A stretch of DNA of 64,000 bases, taken from assembly GCA_963824105.1 (NCBI GenBank), contig CAWGNN010000011.1, positions 62,001 to 126,000 of the forward strand. Reading direction: 5' to 3'. Below are positions 50,289 to 59,271 of the stretch, piece by piece. The DNA is from CAWDVB01 sp963824105. GTDB lineage: Bacteria; Actinomycetota; Actinomycetes; Propionibacteriales; Nocardioidaceae. A program made the position numbers and the translations under genes. The notes beneath the pieces are model-generated. The model did not search any database and was not told the DNA's origin. It was given only the letters and a program-made list of their open reading frames with translations. How positions within the stretch are numbered: the stretch's first letter is position 1; every line of letters begins with the position of its first letter.

Positions 50289-51800
50289 CTAGCTCTCCGC
50301 TGCGAGGCTCCGCGCCAGCTCGACCAGGGTCGCGACGCCCATGCCGGTCCCACCGGACGGGGTGTAGCCGTGTGGCGCCTTCTCGTTGAAGGCGGTTCCG
50401 GCGATGTCGAGATGGGCCCACGGCACGGCATTGACGAACTCCCGTAGGAACGCCGCCGCGAAGAGGGTCCCACCCCAGCGCTCGGTGTTGTGCTGGGCAA
50501 GGTCGGCCACCTTGGAGCCCGTGCGGACCTTCTCGCCCATCTCGTCGGGGATCGGCAGCGGCCACAGGGCCTCGCCGGCTCGGAACGCGGCCTGCTGCAC
50601 CTTGTCGATGGTCTCGGAGTCGTTCCCCAGCAGCCCCGCGACCCGGTCGCCGAGGGCGATCATCACTGCGCCGGTGAGGGTGGCTGCGTCGACGATCATG
50701 TCGGGCTTGGCCTCGACCGCCATGGAGAGCGCGTCGGCCAGGATCAAACGCCCCTCGGCGTCGGTGTTGAGCACCTCCACCGTCTTGCCGCTGCGCATCG
50801 TGAGGATGTCCCCGGGGCGGGTCGCGTGGCCCGAGGGCATGTTCTCCGCCATCGGGGCGAATGCGGTGACCTTGACCGGCAGCCCGAGGTCGGCGATGGC
50901 GAAGATCGCGTTGACCACCGTGGCCGCGCCGGCCATGTCCATCTTCATGGTCGTCATCGAGGCGGCGGGCTTGATCGACAGGCCGCCGGAGTCGAAGGTG
51001 ATGCCCTTGCCGACAAGGGCGAGGTGGGCCTTGGCCCCACGGGGGCTGTAGGTGAGCCGGACCAGGCGGGCGGGTGCCTCCGAGCCTTGGGCCACGCCGA
51101 TGATGCCTCCGCACCCGAGTTCGGCGAGCGCCTTGTCGTCGAACACCTTGACGGTGACCCGGCCACCACTGCGGCCCTTGTTGTGGTCGACGATCGCCTG
51201 GGCGAAGGCAGGCGGGCGGAGGTCACCGGGTGGGGTGTTCACCCAGTCGCGGGTCGAGGTAACCGCGGCCGCGATCACCTGCGCGGTGGTCACTGCGTCG
51301 GTGGCTTCTTTCCGCCGGGCGGCCGCGGTGAGCACCACCAGCTCAGAAACCTGTCCCTCGCCCTTGTTGGTCTTGTAGTCGGTGAACGCGTAGTTCCCGA
51401 GCAGGAACCCCTCGACCACGGCTCGGATCTGATCGGCCTCGTCCGCCGGGAATCCGAATGTCACCGACTGGGCCTTGCCCACCGAGCGAGCGGCCACTCC
51501 GGCGGCCCGCCGCAGTGCGTCGTTCGACATCGTCTCCCCGAGACCGGCGACCAGGACCATGCCCGCCTTCACACCCGAGGGGTGCGGGAACCTCGCCACG
51601 TCGCCGGGCTTCCCGGTGAACTCCAGCGACTCCAGCGTGGAGTCGAAGGATCGCCCGACCGCTGAGGCGACCTCGGCCCCCGGCCCCACGATCTCGGGTC
51701 CGTCGGGGGTCTTGAGGGCCCCCACCACGAGGACGTCGGCGGCGCTCCGGGTCGGTGAGCCCTTGCTCAGGGCGATGCTGGGGCTGGGCTTGCTGGCCAC
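50289..51800 (-). CDS. pepA: Leucyl aminopeptidase (M17)
   Basis: Di-zinc aminopeptidase removing N-terminal residues from peptides. 503 aa. The M17 signature NTDAEGRLILADAL is present, with LVGKGITFDSGGLSIKP (metal Lys/Asp) and MKMDMAGAATV upstream; N-terminal domain is the usual divergent one. GTG 51800 has AAGGAG upstream. Its place between sucB and gcvT matches M. tuberculosis pepB (Rv2213). Confidence 0.94.
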   Translation of the reverse strand: MASKPSPSIALSKGSPTRSAADVLVVGALKTPDGPEIVGPGAEVASAVGRSFDSTLESLEFTGKPGDVARFPHPSGVKAGMVLVAGLGETMSNDALRRAAGVAARSVGKAQSVTFGFPADEADQIRAVVEGFLLGNYAFTDYKTNKGEGQVSELVVLTAAARRKEATDAVTTAQVIAAAVTSTRDWVNTPPGDLRPPAFAQAIVDHNKGRSGGRVTVKVFDDKALAELGCGGIIGVAQGSEAPARLVRLTYSPRGAKAHLALVGKGITFDSGGLSIKPAASMTTMKMDMAGAATVVNAIFAIADLGLPVKVTAFAPMAENMPSGHATRPGDILTMRSGKTVEVLNTDAEGRLILADALSMAVEAKPDMIVDAATLTGAVMIALGDRVAGLLGNDSETIDKVQQAAFRAGEALWPLPIPDEMGEKVRTGSKVADLAQHNTERWGGTLFAAAFLREFVNAVPWAHLDIAGTAFNEKAPHGYTPSGGTGMGVATLVELARSLAAES

Positions 51801-51989
51801 GCGTGCTCCTTGTCGTCGTTGTCCTGCCTCGGCTGCTGGTCAAGGCAGCCTCCCGTGCACTCTAGTGTCGACTCGCCAGGTACCGGTGAGGGCCACCGTC
51901 CGGGTCGTTGCCAGACGTGCTGATCGGACAGGCGATGAGTCGGCGGCCATCCGGTTCCGGCGCCAACCGGCTGCGGTAAGTTCGCGGCT

Positions 51990-53084
51990 ATGAAGAGGTC
52001 TCCGGTTCATGACAGGCACGTCTCGCTCGGCGCCAAGTTCTCGGAGTTCGGTGGCTGGGAGATGCCCCTGGAGTACCCGGCCGGGGTGCTCAAGGAGCAT
52101 GCCGCAGTCCGGGAGAGCGTGGGCATCTTCGACGTGAGTCACCTCGGCAAGGCTGAGGTGCGGGGCCCCGGCGCCGCGGCGTACGTGAATCGCACGTTGA
52201 CCAACGACCTGGGACGCATTCATCCGGGCAAGGCCCAGTACACGTTGTGCTGCGACGACGCCTCCGGGGGCATCGTCGACGACCTGATCGCCTATCTGCA
52301 CGCCGACGACTACGTCTTCTTGATCCCGAACGCCGCCAACACCACCGAGGTCGTCCGGCGGCTTGTCGCTGGCGCACCCGATGAGCTCACGATCACCGAC
52401 CAGCACGACGACTACGCCATCTTCGCCGTCCAGGGGACGCGCTCGGACGAGGTGCTCGACGCGATCGGCCTGCCGACGGGTCACGAGTACATGTCGTTCG
52501 CGATGGCCGAGCTCGGCGGCGCCCAGATCACGGTCTGCCGGACCGGTTACACCGGTGAGCGCGGCTACGAGCTCGTGGTCCCCGCCGATGCGGCGGCGGC
52601 CGCGTGGGACGAGCTGATGCAAGCGGGGGCTCCGTGGGGGATCCAGCCGTGTGGGCTCGGTGCCCGGGACACGCTGCGGACCGAGATGGGCTACCCACTG
52701 CACGGCCAGGACATCAGCCTGGACATCACCCCGAACCAGGGCCGCGTCGGTTGGGCCGTCGGCTGGAAGAAGCCGGAGTTCTGGGGGCGGGATCCGCTCC
52801 TCGCCGAACGCGAGGCCGGGCCGGGCCGAGTGCTGCGCGGGCTCAAGGCCGAGGGCCGAGGGATCCCGCGGCCCCACATGCAGGTGACCTCCGAAGCGGG
52901 TGCTCCCGTCGGCGAGATCACCTCCGGCACGTTCTCCCCGACGCTGCGCACCGGCATCGCTCTGGCGCTACTCGCCACCGAGGTCGCCGAGGGCGACCGG
53001 GTTCTGGTCGACGTTCGTGGTCGGGGAGAGCCGTTCACGGTCGTGAAGCCACCGTTCGTCGACCCTTCGGTCCGCGAGTCATGA
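51990..53084 (+). CDS. gcvT: Aminomethyltransferase, glycine cleavage T-protein
   Basis: Moves the methylene of H-protein-bound aminomethyl to THF in the glycine cleavage system. 364 aa. T-protein marks: FGGWEMPLEYPAGVLKEHAAVRESVGIFDVSHLGK, ANTTEVV, GYTGERGYELVVPA, LGARDTLRTEMGYPLHGQDI, VGWKK, and GEITSGTFSPTL. ATG 51990 lies seven bases after TAAGTT, so leaderless transcription is likely, and no glycine riboswitch is seen. Other gcv genes are not in the window. The next small gene overlaps by four bases. Confidence 0.94.
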   Translation: MKRSPVHDRHVSLGAKFSEFGGWEMPLEYPAGVLKEHAAVRESVGIFDVSHLGKAEVRGPGAAAYVNRTLTNDLGRIHPGKAQYTLCCDDASGGIVDDLIAYLHADDYVFLIPNAANTTEVVRRLVAGAPDELTITDQHDDYAIFAVQGTRSDEVLDAIGLPTGHEYMSFAMAELGGAQITVCRTGYTGERGYELVVPADAAAAAWDELMQAGAPWGIQPCGLGARDTLRTEMGYPLHGQDISLDITPNQGRVGWAVGWKKPEFWGRDPLLAEREAGPGRVLRGLKAEGRGIPRPHMQVTSEAGAPVGEITSGTFSPTLRTGIALALLATEVAEGDRVLVDVRGRGEPFTVVKPPFVDPSVRES

Positions 53085-53320
53085 GTCTCGGCGTCAACGG
53101 CGCACCGCCGGCCAGGTTCGTCTGGACCTGGCGGTACGAGGACGCCTCGGGTGAGCCGGTCAGCACGCCGACCGGAGAGGGCCAGGGCTTCCCCTCCCAG
53201 AGTGACGCCGAGTCCTGGCTGGGTGAGATCTGGCGGGATCTCGTCGACGAAGGGGTCGACCAGGTGTCGCTCTTCGAGGGAGACCGCATGGTCTACGGCC
53301 CGATGTCCCTCCACGCCTGA
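53081..53320 (+). CDS. Small conserved protein overlapping gcvT
   Basis: 79-aa protein MSLGVNGAPPARFVWTWRYEDASGEP ... SESWLGEIWRDLVDEGVDQVSLFEGDRMVYGPMSL in pieces; ATG 53081 overlaps the gcvT stop (ATGA). It looks like a small beta-alpha-beta unit with a Trp-rich strand. The coupling to gcvT and intact codon usage support a real gene. Function unknown. Confidence 0.72.
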   Translation: MSLGVNGAPPARFVWTWRYEDASGEPVSTPTGEGQGFPSQSDAESWLGEIWRDLVDEGVDQVSLFEGDRMVYGPMSLHA

Positions 53321-53349
53321 CGCAGGCCTCGTGCTCCTGAGCCCAGACC

Positions 53350-53437
53350 ATCCGCGACGGGTCAGCCCACCATCCGCGACGGGTCAGCGGACCGTTAGCG
53401 ACGGGTCAGCGGACCGTTTGCGACGGGTCAGCGCAAG
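53350..53437. repeat. Four 22-bp tandem repeats
   Basis: GCGACGGGTCAGC occurs at 53354, 53376, 53398 and 53420, an exact 22-bp period (about two helical turns); copies 2-4 also share GGACCGTT. It fills the gap between the convergent small gene and the aldo/keto reductase. Confidence 0.85.
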
Positions 53438-53439
53438 GG

Positions 53440-54441
53440 TTAGGGGCGGGAGTCGGGGGAGCGGGTCAGGGCCGGGTCGGTGACCACGACGTCGCCGAGG
53501 GCCTGGTCGATGCGGGCCATCGCGTCGGCCGGGATCTGCACCCCGGACGCCTTGATGTTCTCGGTGACCTGCTCGGGCCGGGAGGCCCCGATGATCGCCG
53601 CCGAGACGTTGTCGTTCTGCAGCACCCAGGCGATGGCCAGCTGAGCCATCGACAGTCCGAGCTCCCTGGCGATCGGCTCGAGCAGCTGGACCCTGGTGAG
53701 GACCGTGTCGTTGAGCAGGTCGGCGATGAAGTTCGCGCCGCCGCTCTCGTCGGTCGCGCGGGTGCCCGCCGGGTGGGGCTGGCCGGGCAGGTACTTGCCG
53801 GTCAGGACGCCCTGCGCGATGGGGGACCACACGATCTGTCCGATGCCGAGCTCGCGCGAAGTCGGCACGACCTCGGCCTCGATCACCCGCCACAGCATCG
53901 AGTACTGCGGCTGGCTGGACACCAGCGGGACGCGCAGCTCACGGGCCAGCTCGGCGGCGGCCCGGATCTCCTCGGCGCGCCACTCCGACACCCCGATGTA
54001 GAGGGCCTTGCCCTGGCGGACCAGATCGGAGAAGGCGAGCATCGTCTCCTCGAGCGGAGTCTCGTAGTCGTACCGGTGGGCCTGGTAAAGGTCGACGTAC
54101 TCGGTGCCCAGCCGTCGCAGGGACCCCTCGATCGACTCGAAGATGTGCTTGCGGGACAGGCCGCTGTCGTTCGGGCCACCGGGTCCGGTCGGCCAGTAGA
54201 CCTTCGTGAAGATCTCCAGCGACTCCCGGCGCTCACCCTTCAGGGCACGCCCGAGCACTGACTCGGCCTTGGTGTTGGCGTAGACGTCCGCGGTGTCGAA
54301 GGTGGTGATCCCTCCGTCCAGAGCCGCCCGCACGCAGGCGACAGCGGCGTCCTCCTCCACCTGGGAGCCGTGGGTGATCCAGTTGCCGTACGCGATCTCG
54401 GTGATCTTCATGCCGCTGGATCCCAGGTGACGGGTCTGCAT
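53440..54441 (-). CDS. Aldo/keto reductase, K-channel beta-subunit-like
   Basis: 333-aa NADPH-dependent oxidoreductase of the AKR6/YghZ-like group. Features: MQTRHLGSSGMKITEIAYGNW, TFDTADVYANTKAESVLGRAL with catalytic Asp and Tyr, FTKVYW with Lys, YQAHRYDYETPLEETM with His, SQPQYSMLWR, and a C-terminal NADPH-phosphate site (IIGASRPEQVTENI). ATG 54441 has GGAGG upstream. Substrate unknown; reduction of aldehydes is the common activity. Confidence 0.9.
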   Translation of the reverse strand: MQTRHLGSSGMKITEIAYGNWITHGSQVEEDAAVACVRAALDGGITTFDTADVYANTKAESVLGRALKGERRESLEIFTKVYWPTGPGGPNDSGLSRKHIFESIEGSLRRLGTEYVDLYQAHRYDYETPLEETMLAFSDLVRQGKALYIGVSEWRAEEIRAAAELARELRVPLVSSQPQYSMLWRVIEAEVVPTSRELGIGQIVWSPIAQGVLTGKYLPGQPHPAGTRATDESGGANFIADLLNDTVLTRVQLLEPIARELGLSMAQLAIAWVLQNDNVSAAIIGASRPEQVTENIKASGVQIPADAMARIDQALGDVVVTDPALTRSPDSRP

Positions 54442-54554
54442 CTGTTTCCTCCGTTGTGCTCGGTGGGTGCTGATGGGGGTGTGTGTCGATCGGTGCGTGT
54501 CGACGGCGCCAGAGCGCGCGTCGGAGGCGGGCCGGGCCCGTCTCGATGGAATGG

Positions 54555-55127
54555 CTACCGGTAGTGCTCGGGGAGCGAGTCGCCCAGCTTGACCGCAGCC
54601 TTCGGCCGCCGGGTCGGGCGCAGCTGGATCGCCCGCATCGCGACGTAGTTGGACGTGCCGCGCAGCGACTCACCGGGGAATCGCCGCCGGACCTCCCGGC
54701 GGGCCTTGAAGATCAGCCAGGTCAGGTCGACCGCGACAAAGGCGAACGTGGTGAACTCGACGGAGACGGCCAGCTGCTGAAGCTTGAGGAAGAACAGCAA
54801 CATGTAGAGCACCAGCAGCGGTAGGAGCATCTCCGCGATGTGGATCCGGCTGTCGACCAGGTCACGGAGGAACCGGCGGACCGGTCCCTTGTCGCGCGGG
54901 AGCAGGTAGCGATCGTCACCTCGCGCCATGCCCTCGCGGGCAGCGCGGCTCTCGGCGATGCGCTTCTTGCGGTTCGACGCCCGCGGGTCCACGCCTGAGG
55001 CGGATGCCTTGGCCCGTGCCCGCGCCTCTGCCTCGGCCTGTTTGCGGGTCGGCGTGGGGCGGCCCTTGCCGGCGGCCTTGTCGGGTGCGGGCTCGGAGGT
55101 GGTCTGGTTGGTCTTACGGCCGAACAC
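54555..55127 (-). CDS. DUF3043 membrane protein
   Basis: 190-aa protein of the actinobacterial DUF3043 group (like M. tuberculosis Rv2206). A long polar, basic N-terminus (TPTRKQAEAEARARAKA, ASNRKKRIAESRAAREGMARGDDRYLLPRDKGP in pieces) precedes two helices (IAEMLLPLLVLYMLLFFL and VSVEFTTFAFVAVDLTWLIF) and a basic tail. GTG 55127 has AAAGGA upstream. Divergent from glycerate kinase, as in mycobacteria. Function unknown. Confidence 0.85.
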   Translation of the reverse strand: MFGRKTNQTTSEPAPDKAAGKGRPTPTRKQAEAEARARAKASASGVDPRASNRKKRIAESRAAREGMARGDDRYLLPRDKGPVRRFLRDLVDSRIHIAEMLLPLLVLYMLLFFLKLQQLAVSVEFTTFAFVAVDLTWLIFKARREVRRRFPGESLRGTSNYVAMRAIQLRPTRRPKAAVKLGDSLPEHYR

Positions 55128-55216
55128 TGGTGTCCTTTCGATCAGGCGACACCTTACCTGCGCGCCCAGGGTGCCCCTGCCCGGCCGCCCGGGGAGCGGC
55201 CGGGCAGGATGGGTCC

Positions 55217-56323
55217 GTGCGCGTCCTCATTGCTCCGGACAAGTTCGCCGGCACACTGACCGCGGTCGAGGCGGCCGAGGCGATCGCCGAGGGGTGGCGT
55301 CGGCATGCGCCCGACGACGTCTTGGACCTGGTGCCGATGGCCGACGGCGGGCCCGGGTTCGTCGACGTCATGCACGCGTCGGTCGGCGGCAGGCTCATCA
55401 CCACCACGGTGACCGGGCCACATGGTCGCCCGGTTCCCGCGTCGTTCCTCCTGGCCGGGGAGGGGAGCGCATATATAGAGAGTGCGATGGCGTGCGGTCT
55501 GGCGCTTCTCGACGTCGCAGAGCGGGACCCCGAGCACCTGACCAGCCTCGGAGTCGGGGAGCTGGTCGCGCAGGCCATCAGCGCGGGGGCTACCCGCGTG
55601 GTGGTGGGTCTCGGCGGATCCGCGACGAACGACGCCGGGGCGGGCATGCTCGCCGGGCTGGGGGCGACCAGCGACCCTCCGGGGCTGCTGACCGCGGGGC
55701 CGGCCGGATTCGAGGGCCTGAACGCCGTCCACCTGGATTCGGCCCGCAGACGCGTCTCCGGAATACCCCTCGTCGTCGCCTCCGATGTGGACAACCCCCT
55801 GCTCGGCCTGATCGGCACCACCAAGAACTACGGTCCGCAGAAGGGCCTTGTCGAGGATCGGATCTCCGTCGTGGACGCGTGGCTGGCCCGGTTTGCCGGA
55901 CTGGCCGACAAGCGCCGCGCGACGATGAAGGGTGCCGGGGCTGCGGGTGGTCTCGGCTACGCCTTCGGGGTCCTGGGCGCCGAGCTGGTGCCCGGTGTGG
56001 AGCTGGTTGCCGAGGCGACCTCCCTCGCCCTTCTCGCCGGGGTGGCCGACCTGGTCATCACCGGCGAGGGATCCCTGGACTTCTCCTCCCAGTCGGGCAA
56101 GGTGCCGCAGGGGGTCGCTGGGATCGCACAGGAGGCGCTCCGTCCGTGCATCGTGCTGGCCGGGCAGGTCTTCCTCGGGTCCCGTGAACTGCGGGCCATG
56201 GGCATCGAGTCCGCGTACTCGGTGACCGAGGCGCTCGGGGAGGAGCGCAGTCTCGGCGAGCCTGTCGCGGCCCTGGCCGATCTCGCCGAGCGGGTCGCCC
56301 GGACCTGGTCGCGGGGGGACTGA
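55217..56323 (+). CDS. Glycerate kinase
   Basis: 368-aa GarK/GlxK-family kinase phosphorylating glycerate. Family stretches: VRVLIAPDKFAGTLTAVEAAEAIAEGW at the N-terminus, PMADGGPGF, GLGGSATNDAGAGML (glycine-rich), ASDVDNPLLG, KGAGAAGGLGYAF, and GEGSLDFSSQSGKVP. The start GTG 55217 follows CAGGAT by six bases; a longer upstream frame is not needed. Product 2- or 3-phosphoglycerate enters glycolysis. Confidence 0.9.
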   Translation: MRVLIAPDKFAGTLTAVEAAEAIAEGWRRHAPDDVLDLVPMADGGPGFVDVMHASVGGRLITTTVTGPHGRPVPASFLLAGEGSAYIESAMACGLALLDVAERDPEHLTSLGVGELVAQAISAGATRVVVGLGGSATNDAGAGMLAGLGATSDPPGLLTAGPAGFEGLNAVHLDSARRRVSGIPLVVASDVDNPLLGLIGTTKNYGPQKGLVEDRISVVDAWLARFAGLADKRRATMKGAGAAGGLGYAFGVLGAELVPGVELVAEATSLALLAGVADLVITGEGSLDFSSQSGKVPQGVAGIAQEALRPCIVLAGQVFLGSRELRAMGIESAYSVTEALGEERSLGEPVAALADLAERVARTWSRGD

Positions 56324-56478
56324 CACGCGGGCCTACCGGCGCCCATGCAGCGGAATTACCACACATGTGCGAGGATAAATTACCGATTGGGACGTAGAGT
56401 GCCCCCAAGAGAAGCCCCCCGTGCGGTTCGGATCCTCAGATCACCTCCCCGCGTCGGGCCCGAGAGCTGGAGCAGCCG

Positions 56479-56841
56479 ATGACCGAGCAGATTGACGTGA
56501 CCATCGAGACCCGCCCTGACGGCATCAGCGTGACCGAGGCCGCCTCGGCCAAGGTCAAGGCACTGCTGGAGCAGGAAGGTCGCGACGACCTGAAGCTGCG
56601 CATCGCCGTGCAGCCGGGCGGTTGCTCGGGTCTGCGCTACCAGCTCTTCTTCGACGAGCGTGACCTCGACGGGGACGCGGTCACCGACTTCGACGGCGTG
56701 CACGTGGTCGTCGACCGGATGAGCTCTCCCTACCTCAACGGTGCGGTGATCGACTTCGTGGACTCGATCGAGAAGCAGGGCTTCACGATCGACAACCCGA
56801 ACGCCACCAGCTCCTGCGCCTGCGGCGACTCCTTCCACTGA
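56479..56841 (+). CDS. erpA: A-type iron-sulfur carrier (HesB/ErpA family)
   Basis: 120-aa carrier that receives an Fe-S cluster and passes it to apo-proteins. The three ligand cysteines are seen: GGCSG (about residue 50) and C-terminal SSCACGDSF. The name erpA follows the usual actinobacterial label; IscA/SufA-type assignment is possible. ATG 56479; the region upstream (56350-56395) is AT-rich and holds ACACATGTG and GATAAATT, a likely promoter. A perfect terminator hairpin follows. LipA (Fe-S enzyme) in the same window is a plausible client. Confidence 0.9.
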   Translation: MTEQIDVTIETRPDGISVTEAASAKVKALLEQEGRDDLKLRIAVQPGGCSGLRYQLFFDERDLDGDAVTDFDGVHVVVDRMSSPYLNGAVIDFVDSIEKQGFTIDNPNATSSCACGDSFH

Positions 56842-56856
56842 GCCGCTGCCTCTGAC

Positions 56857-56898
56857 CATGACGAAGGGGACCCCGCGTGCGGGGTCCCCTTCGTCATG
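56857..56898. terminator. Perfect 18-bp terminator hairpin
   Basis: CATGACGAAGGGGACCCC (56857-56874) and its exact complement (56881-56898) around GCGTGC. It lies between the convergent erpA and 83-aa genes and can end both. Confidence 0.88.
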
Positions 56899-56950
56899 TC
56901 CGGCCCGTCTCGGTCGGGCTGTCGCTTCTCGATGGTGAGCCGCCCGGCCC

Positions 56951-57202
56951 TCAGTCCAGGTGTAGCTCCATGGCGTTGGCGAGACGGGCCGTCGCCTCGC
57001 TCACGCTGACGTTGTCCTTGCCGATCTCGCGGGGGAAGTCCGCGTAGGCGATGCTGGGCGGCTCGCCGATGATGTCCGCGGTGCTGACCGTCCGGCTGGT
57101 GGCGCGCGGCGCCAGGCTCAACGCCGCCTCGACCGCATGACAGTCGACGCTCATCTGCATTGGGGTCGAGGCGTCCTCGTAGGGCAGCCGGATGTAGGTC
57201 AT
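56951..57202 (-). CDS. Small hypothetical protein
   Basis: 83-aa protein MTYIRLPYEDASTPMQMSVDCHAVEAAL..., with NVSVSEATARLANAMELHLD at its end. No family recognised. TAGCGT lies six bases before ATG 57202 on the minus strand, so expression should be leaderless; it is divergent from adoK. A terminator hairpin at 56857-56898 follows the gene, supporting a real unit. Confidence 0.62.
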   Translation of the reverse strand: MTYIRLPYEDASTPMQMSVDCHAVEAALSLAPRATSRTVSTADIIGEPPSIAYADFPREIGKDNVSVSEATARLANAMELHLD

Positions 57203-57297
57203 GCTGACACGCTAAGCCCTCCTGGCGGAACGACGAAGAAGTACCGGGCGGTAGGTTTCGGATGCAGCCAGCCGCCTCGGAGAAAGGGACCGAACCC

Positions 57298-58284
57298 ATG
57301 GCCCTGCTCGTCACCGGTTCCATCGCGACCGACCACCTGATGACCTTCGAGGGGAAGTTCTCCGACTCGCTCGTGGTCGACCAGCTGGACAAGATCGCCC
57401 TGTCGTTCCTCGTCACCGACCTGCAGGTGCGGCGAGGCGGTGTCGCGGCCAACATCTGCTTCGGCCTGGGCAGCCTGGGGCTCGACCCGGTCCTCGTCGG
57501 GGCGGTGGGCGAGGACTTCGTCGACTACCGCGCCTGGCTGGAGCGGCACAACGTGCGCTGCGAGCACGTGCACGTCTCGGCAACCCAGCACACCGCGCGC
57601 TTCGTCTGCACCAACGACGCCTCCATGGCGCAGATCGCCTCCTTCTATGCCGGGGCGATGTCGGAGGCGCGCGAGATCGAGCTGAAGCCGATCGCAGACC
57701 GCGTCGGTGGGGTCGACTACGTGCTGGTCGGTCCGAACGACCCCGAGGCGATGCTGCGGCACACCCAGGAGTGCCGCGAGCGCGGCTTCCGGTTCGTCGC
57801 CGACCCGTCCCAGCAGCTGGCCTTCGGCGACGGGGAGATGATCCGAGACCTCATCGACGGCGCCACGATCCTGTTCTCCAACGAGTACGAGTCCGCGCTG
57901 ATCATGCGGAAGACGGGGTGGAGCAGCGACGAGATCCTGGACCGGGTCGGCACCTGGGTGGTCACCCTCGGACCCGAGGGCGTCCGGGTCGAGCAGAAGG
58001 GGGCCGACCCCATCAGGGTGGCCGCCGTGCCGGAGAAGGAGAGAGTCGAGCCCACCGGTGTCGGCGACGCGTTCCGAGCCGGCTTCCTCGCCGCCCTCCA
58101 GTGGGGACTGCCCCTCGAGCGGGCCGCCCAGGTCGGCTGCCTGCTGGCGGTGCACGTCATCGAAGGCGTCGGAACCCAGGAGTACACCCTCCACCGCCAG
58201 GCGCTCCTCGAGCGTTGTGCCGGCGCCTACGGCGACGATGCCGCCCGGGATCTGGCCGAGCACCTGGTCACCGCGCGGCCCTAG
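57298..58284 (+). CDS. adoK: Adenosine kinase (ribokinase type)
   Basis: PfkB-family kinase, 328 aa, closest in pattern to mycobacterial AdoK, which phosphorylates adenosine to AMP. Seen: LLVTGSIATDHLMTFEGKFSD, RRGGVAANICFGLGSLGL, FYAGAMSEAREIEL, FVADPSQQLAF, VVTLGPEGVRVEQ and the catalytic GVGDAFRAGFLAALQWGL (anion hole GxGD with the base Asp). ATG 57298 is chosen because GGAGAAAGGGA precedes it; an upstream in-frame ATG 57262 lies too near TAGGTT (57252-57257). Purine salvage. Confidence 0.9.
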   Translation: MALLVTGSIATDHLMTFEGKFSDSLVVDQLDKIALSFLVTDLQVRRGGVAANICFGLGSLGLDPVLVGAVGEDFVDYRAWLERHNVRCEHVHVSATQHTARFVCTNDASMAQIASFYAGAMSEAREIELKPIADRVGGVDYVLVGPNDPEAMLRHTQECRERGFRFVADPSQQLAFGDGEMIRDLIDGATILFSNEYESALIMRKTGWSSDEILDRVGTWVVTLGPEGVRVEQKGADPIRVAAVPEKERVEPTGVGDAFRAGFLAALQWGLPLERAAQVGCLLAVHVIEGVGTQEYTLHRQALLERCAGAYGDDAARDLAEHLVTARP

Positions 58285-58392
58285 CCAGCGGGTCACGGAC
58301 GTGATCTGAGAAAGTGTCGTGGCGGGTATCTGTTCGGACATTCACAGTAGTAGGGTGCAGCCTGTCCGTCGTCTCACGAGAGAGGCTCGTAG

Positions 58393-59271
58393 GTGCGTTT
58401 GCAACCCCCCTCGAGCGTGCGAAGAGTCCTGACCTGGAGCGGTTTGGCCACTGGCACCCTGCTGCTGTCCGGGTGCAGTCAGGCCGATCAGCAGCAGTGG
58501 AGCGTCTTCGGGCTCCCGAACGGGAACGGTGTCACCGACCGCGCCCCTCTCATGACCAGCCTCTGGGTGTGGATGTGGATCGCCGCGTTGGCGGTCGGCG
58601 TCCTGACGTGGGGCCTGATCATCTACGCGATGATCCGCTTCCGTCGTCGTAGCGACGACGAGGTGCCGGTCCAGACCCGCTACCACATGCCGATCGAGAT
58701 CCTCTACACCGCGGTCCCGCTGATCATGGTCGTGGTGATCATCTTCTTCACCTGGAAGACGCAGGACGAGGTGCTCGCACAGCCTTCCGGCGGAACCGCA
58801 CAGCACACGGTCCACGTCGTGGGCCAGCAGTGGTCCTGGTCGTTCAGCTACATCGACGACCCGGCGCTGGGTGGGAACACGAGCGTCTTCGATACCGGGA
58901 CGACCTCCGAGTTCCCGGTGCTGTGGCTGCCGGTCAACGAGAGCGTCACCTTCGACCTCACGTCGCCAGACGTCATCCACTCGTTCTGGGTGCCGGCGTT
59001 CCACTTCAAGATGGACGTCATCCCGGGGCTGACCAACTCGTTCAGCCTCACCCCGACGGCTACGGGGACCTACGACGGCAAGTGCGCCGAGCTTTGCGGC
59101 ACCTACCACAGCCGGATGCTCTTCAATGTCAAGGTCGTCACCGCTGATCAATACGCCCAGCACCTCAAGGACCTCGAGGCCGCAGGCAACGTCGGGAACC
59201 TGACCGGCGGAAGTGACGCGACCACGGTCGCCGGATTGGACGCCGCGAACACCACGGGAGGCGCATCGTGA
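58393..59271 (+). CDS. ctaC: Cytochrome c oxidase subunit II
   Basis: CuA subunit of the aa3 oxidase, 292 aa. Signal with lipobox LLLSGCSQA, two helices (SLWVWMWIAALAVGVLTWGLIIYAM; EILYTAVPLIMVVVIIFFTW), then the cupredoxin domain with VIHSFWVPAFHFK and the CuA motif CAELCGTYHSRM (Cys, Glu, Cys, His, Met). GTG 58393. It overlaps ctaD by four bases (GTGA). Oxidises cytochrome c/bcc at the outer face. Confidence 0.95.
   Translation: MRLQPPSSVRRVLTWSGLATGTLLLSGCSQADQQQWSVFGLPNGNGVTDRAPLMTSLWVWMWIAALAVGVLTWGLIIYAMIRFRRRSDDEVPVQTRYHMPIEILYTAVPLIMVVVIIFFTWKTQDEVLAQPSGGTAQHTVHVVGQQWSWSFSYIDDPALGGNTSVFDTGTTSEFPVLWLPVNESVTFDLTSPDVIHSFWVPAFHFKMDVIPGLTNSFSLTPTATGTYDGKCAELCGTYHSRMLFNVKVVTADQYAQHLKDLEAAGNVGNLTGGSDATTVAGLDAANTTGGAS

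Noticed and set aside
51801..51989. Glycine riboswitch upstream of gcvT
   Set aside because: No conserved aptamer elements; a -10-like TAAGTT seven bases before the ATG suggests a leaderless mRNA.
52604..53080. Upstream extension of the 79-aa gene into gcvT
   Set aside because: That part is an out-of-frame shadow of gcvT; the overlapping ATG 53081 is the natural start.
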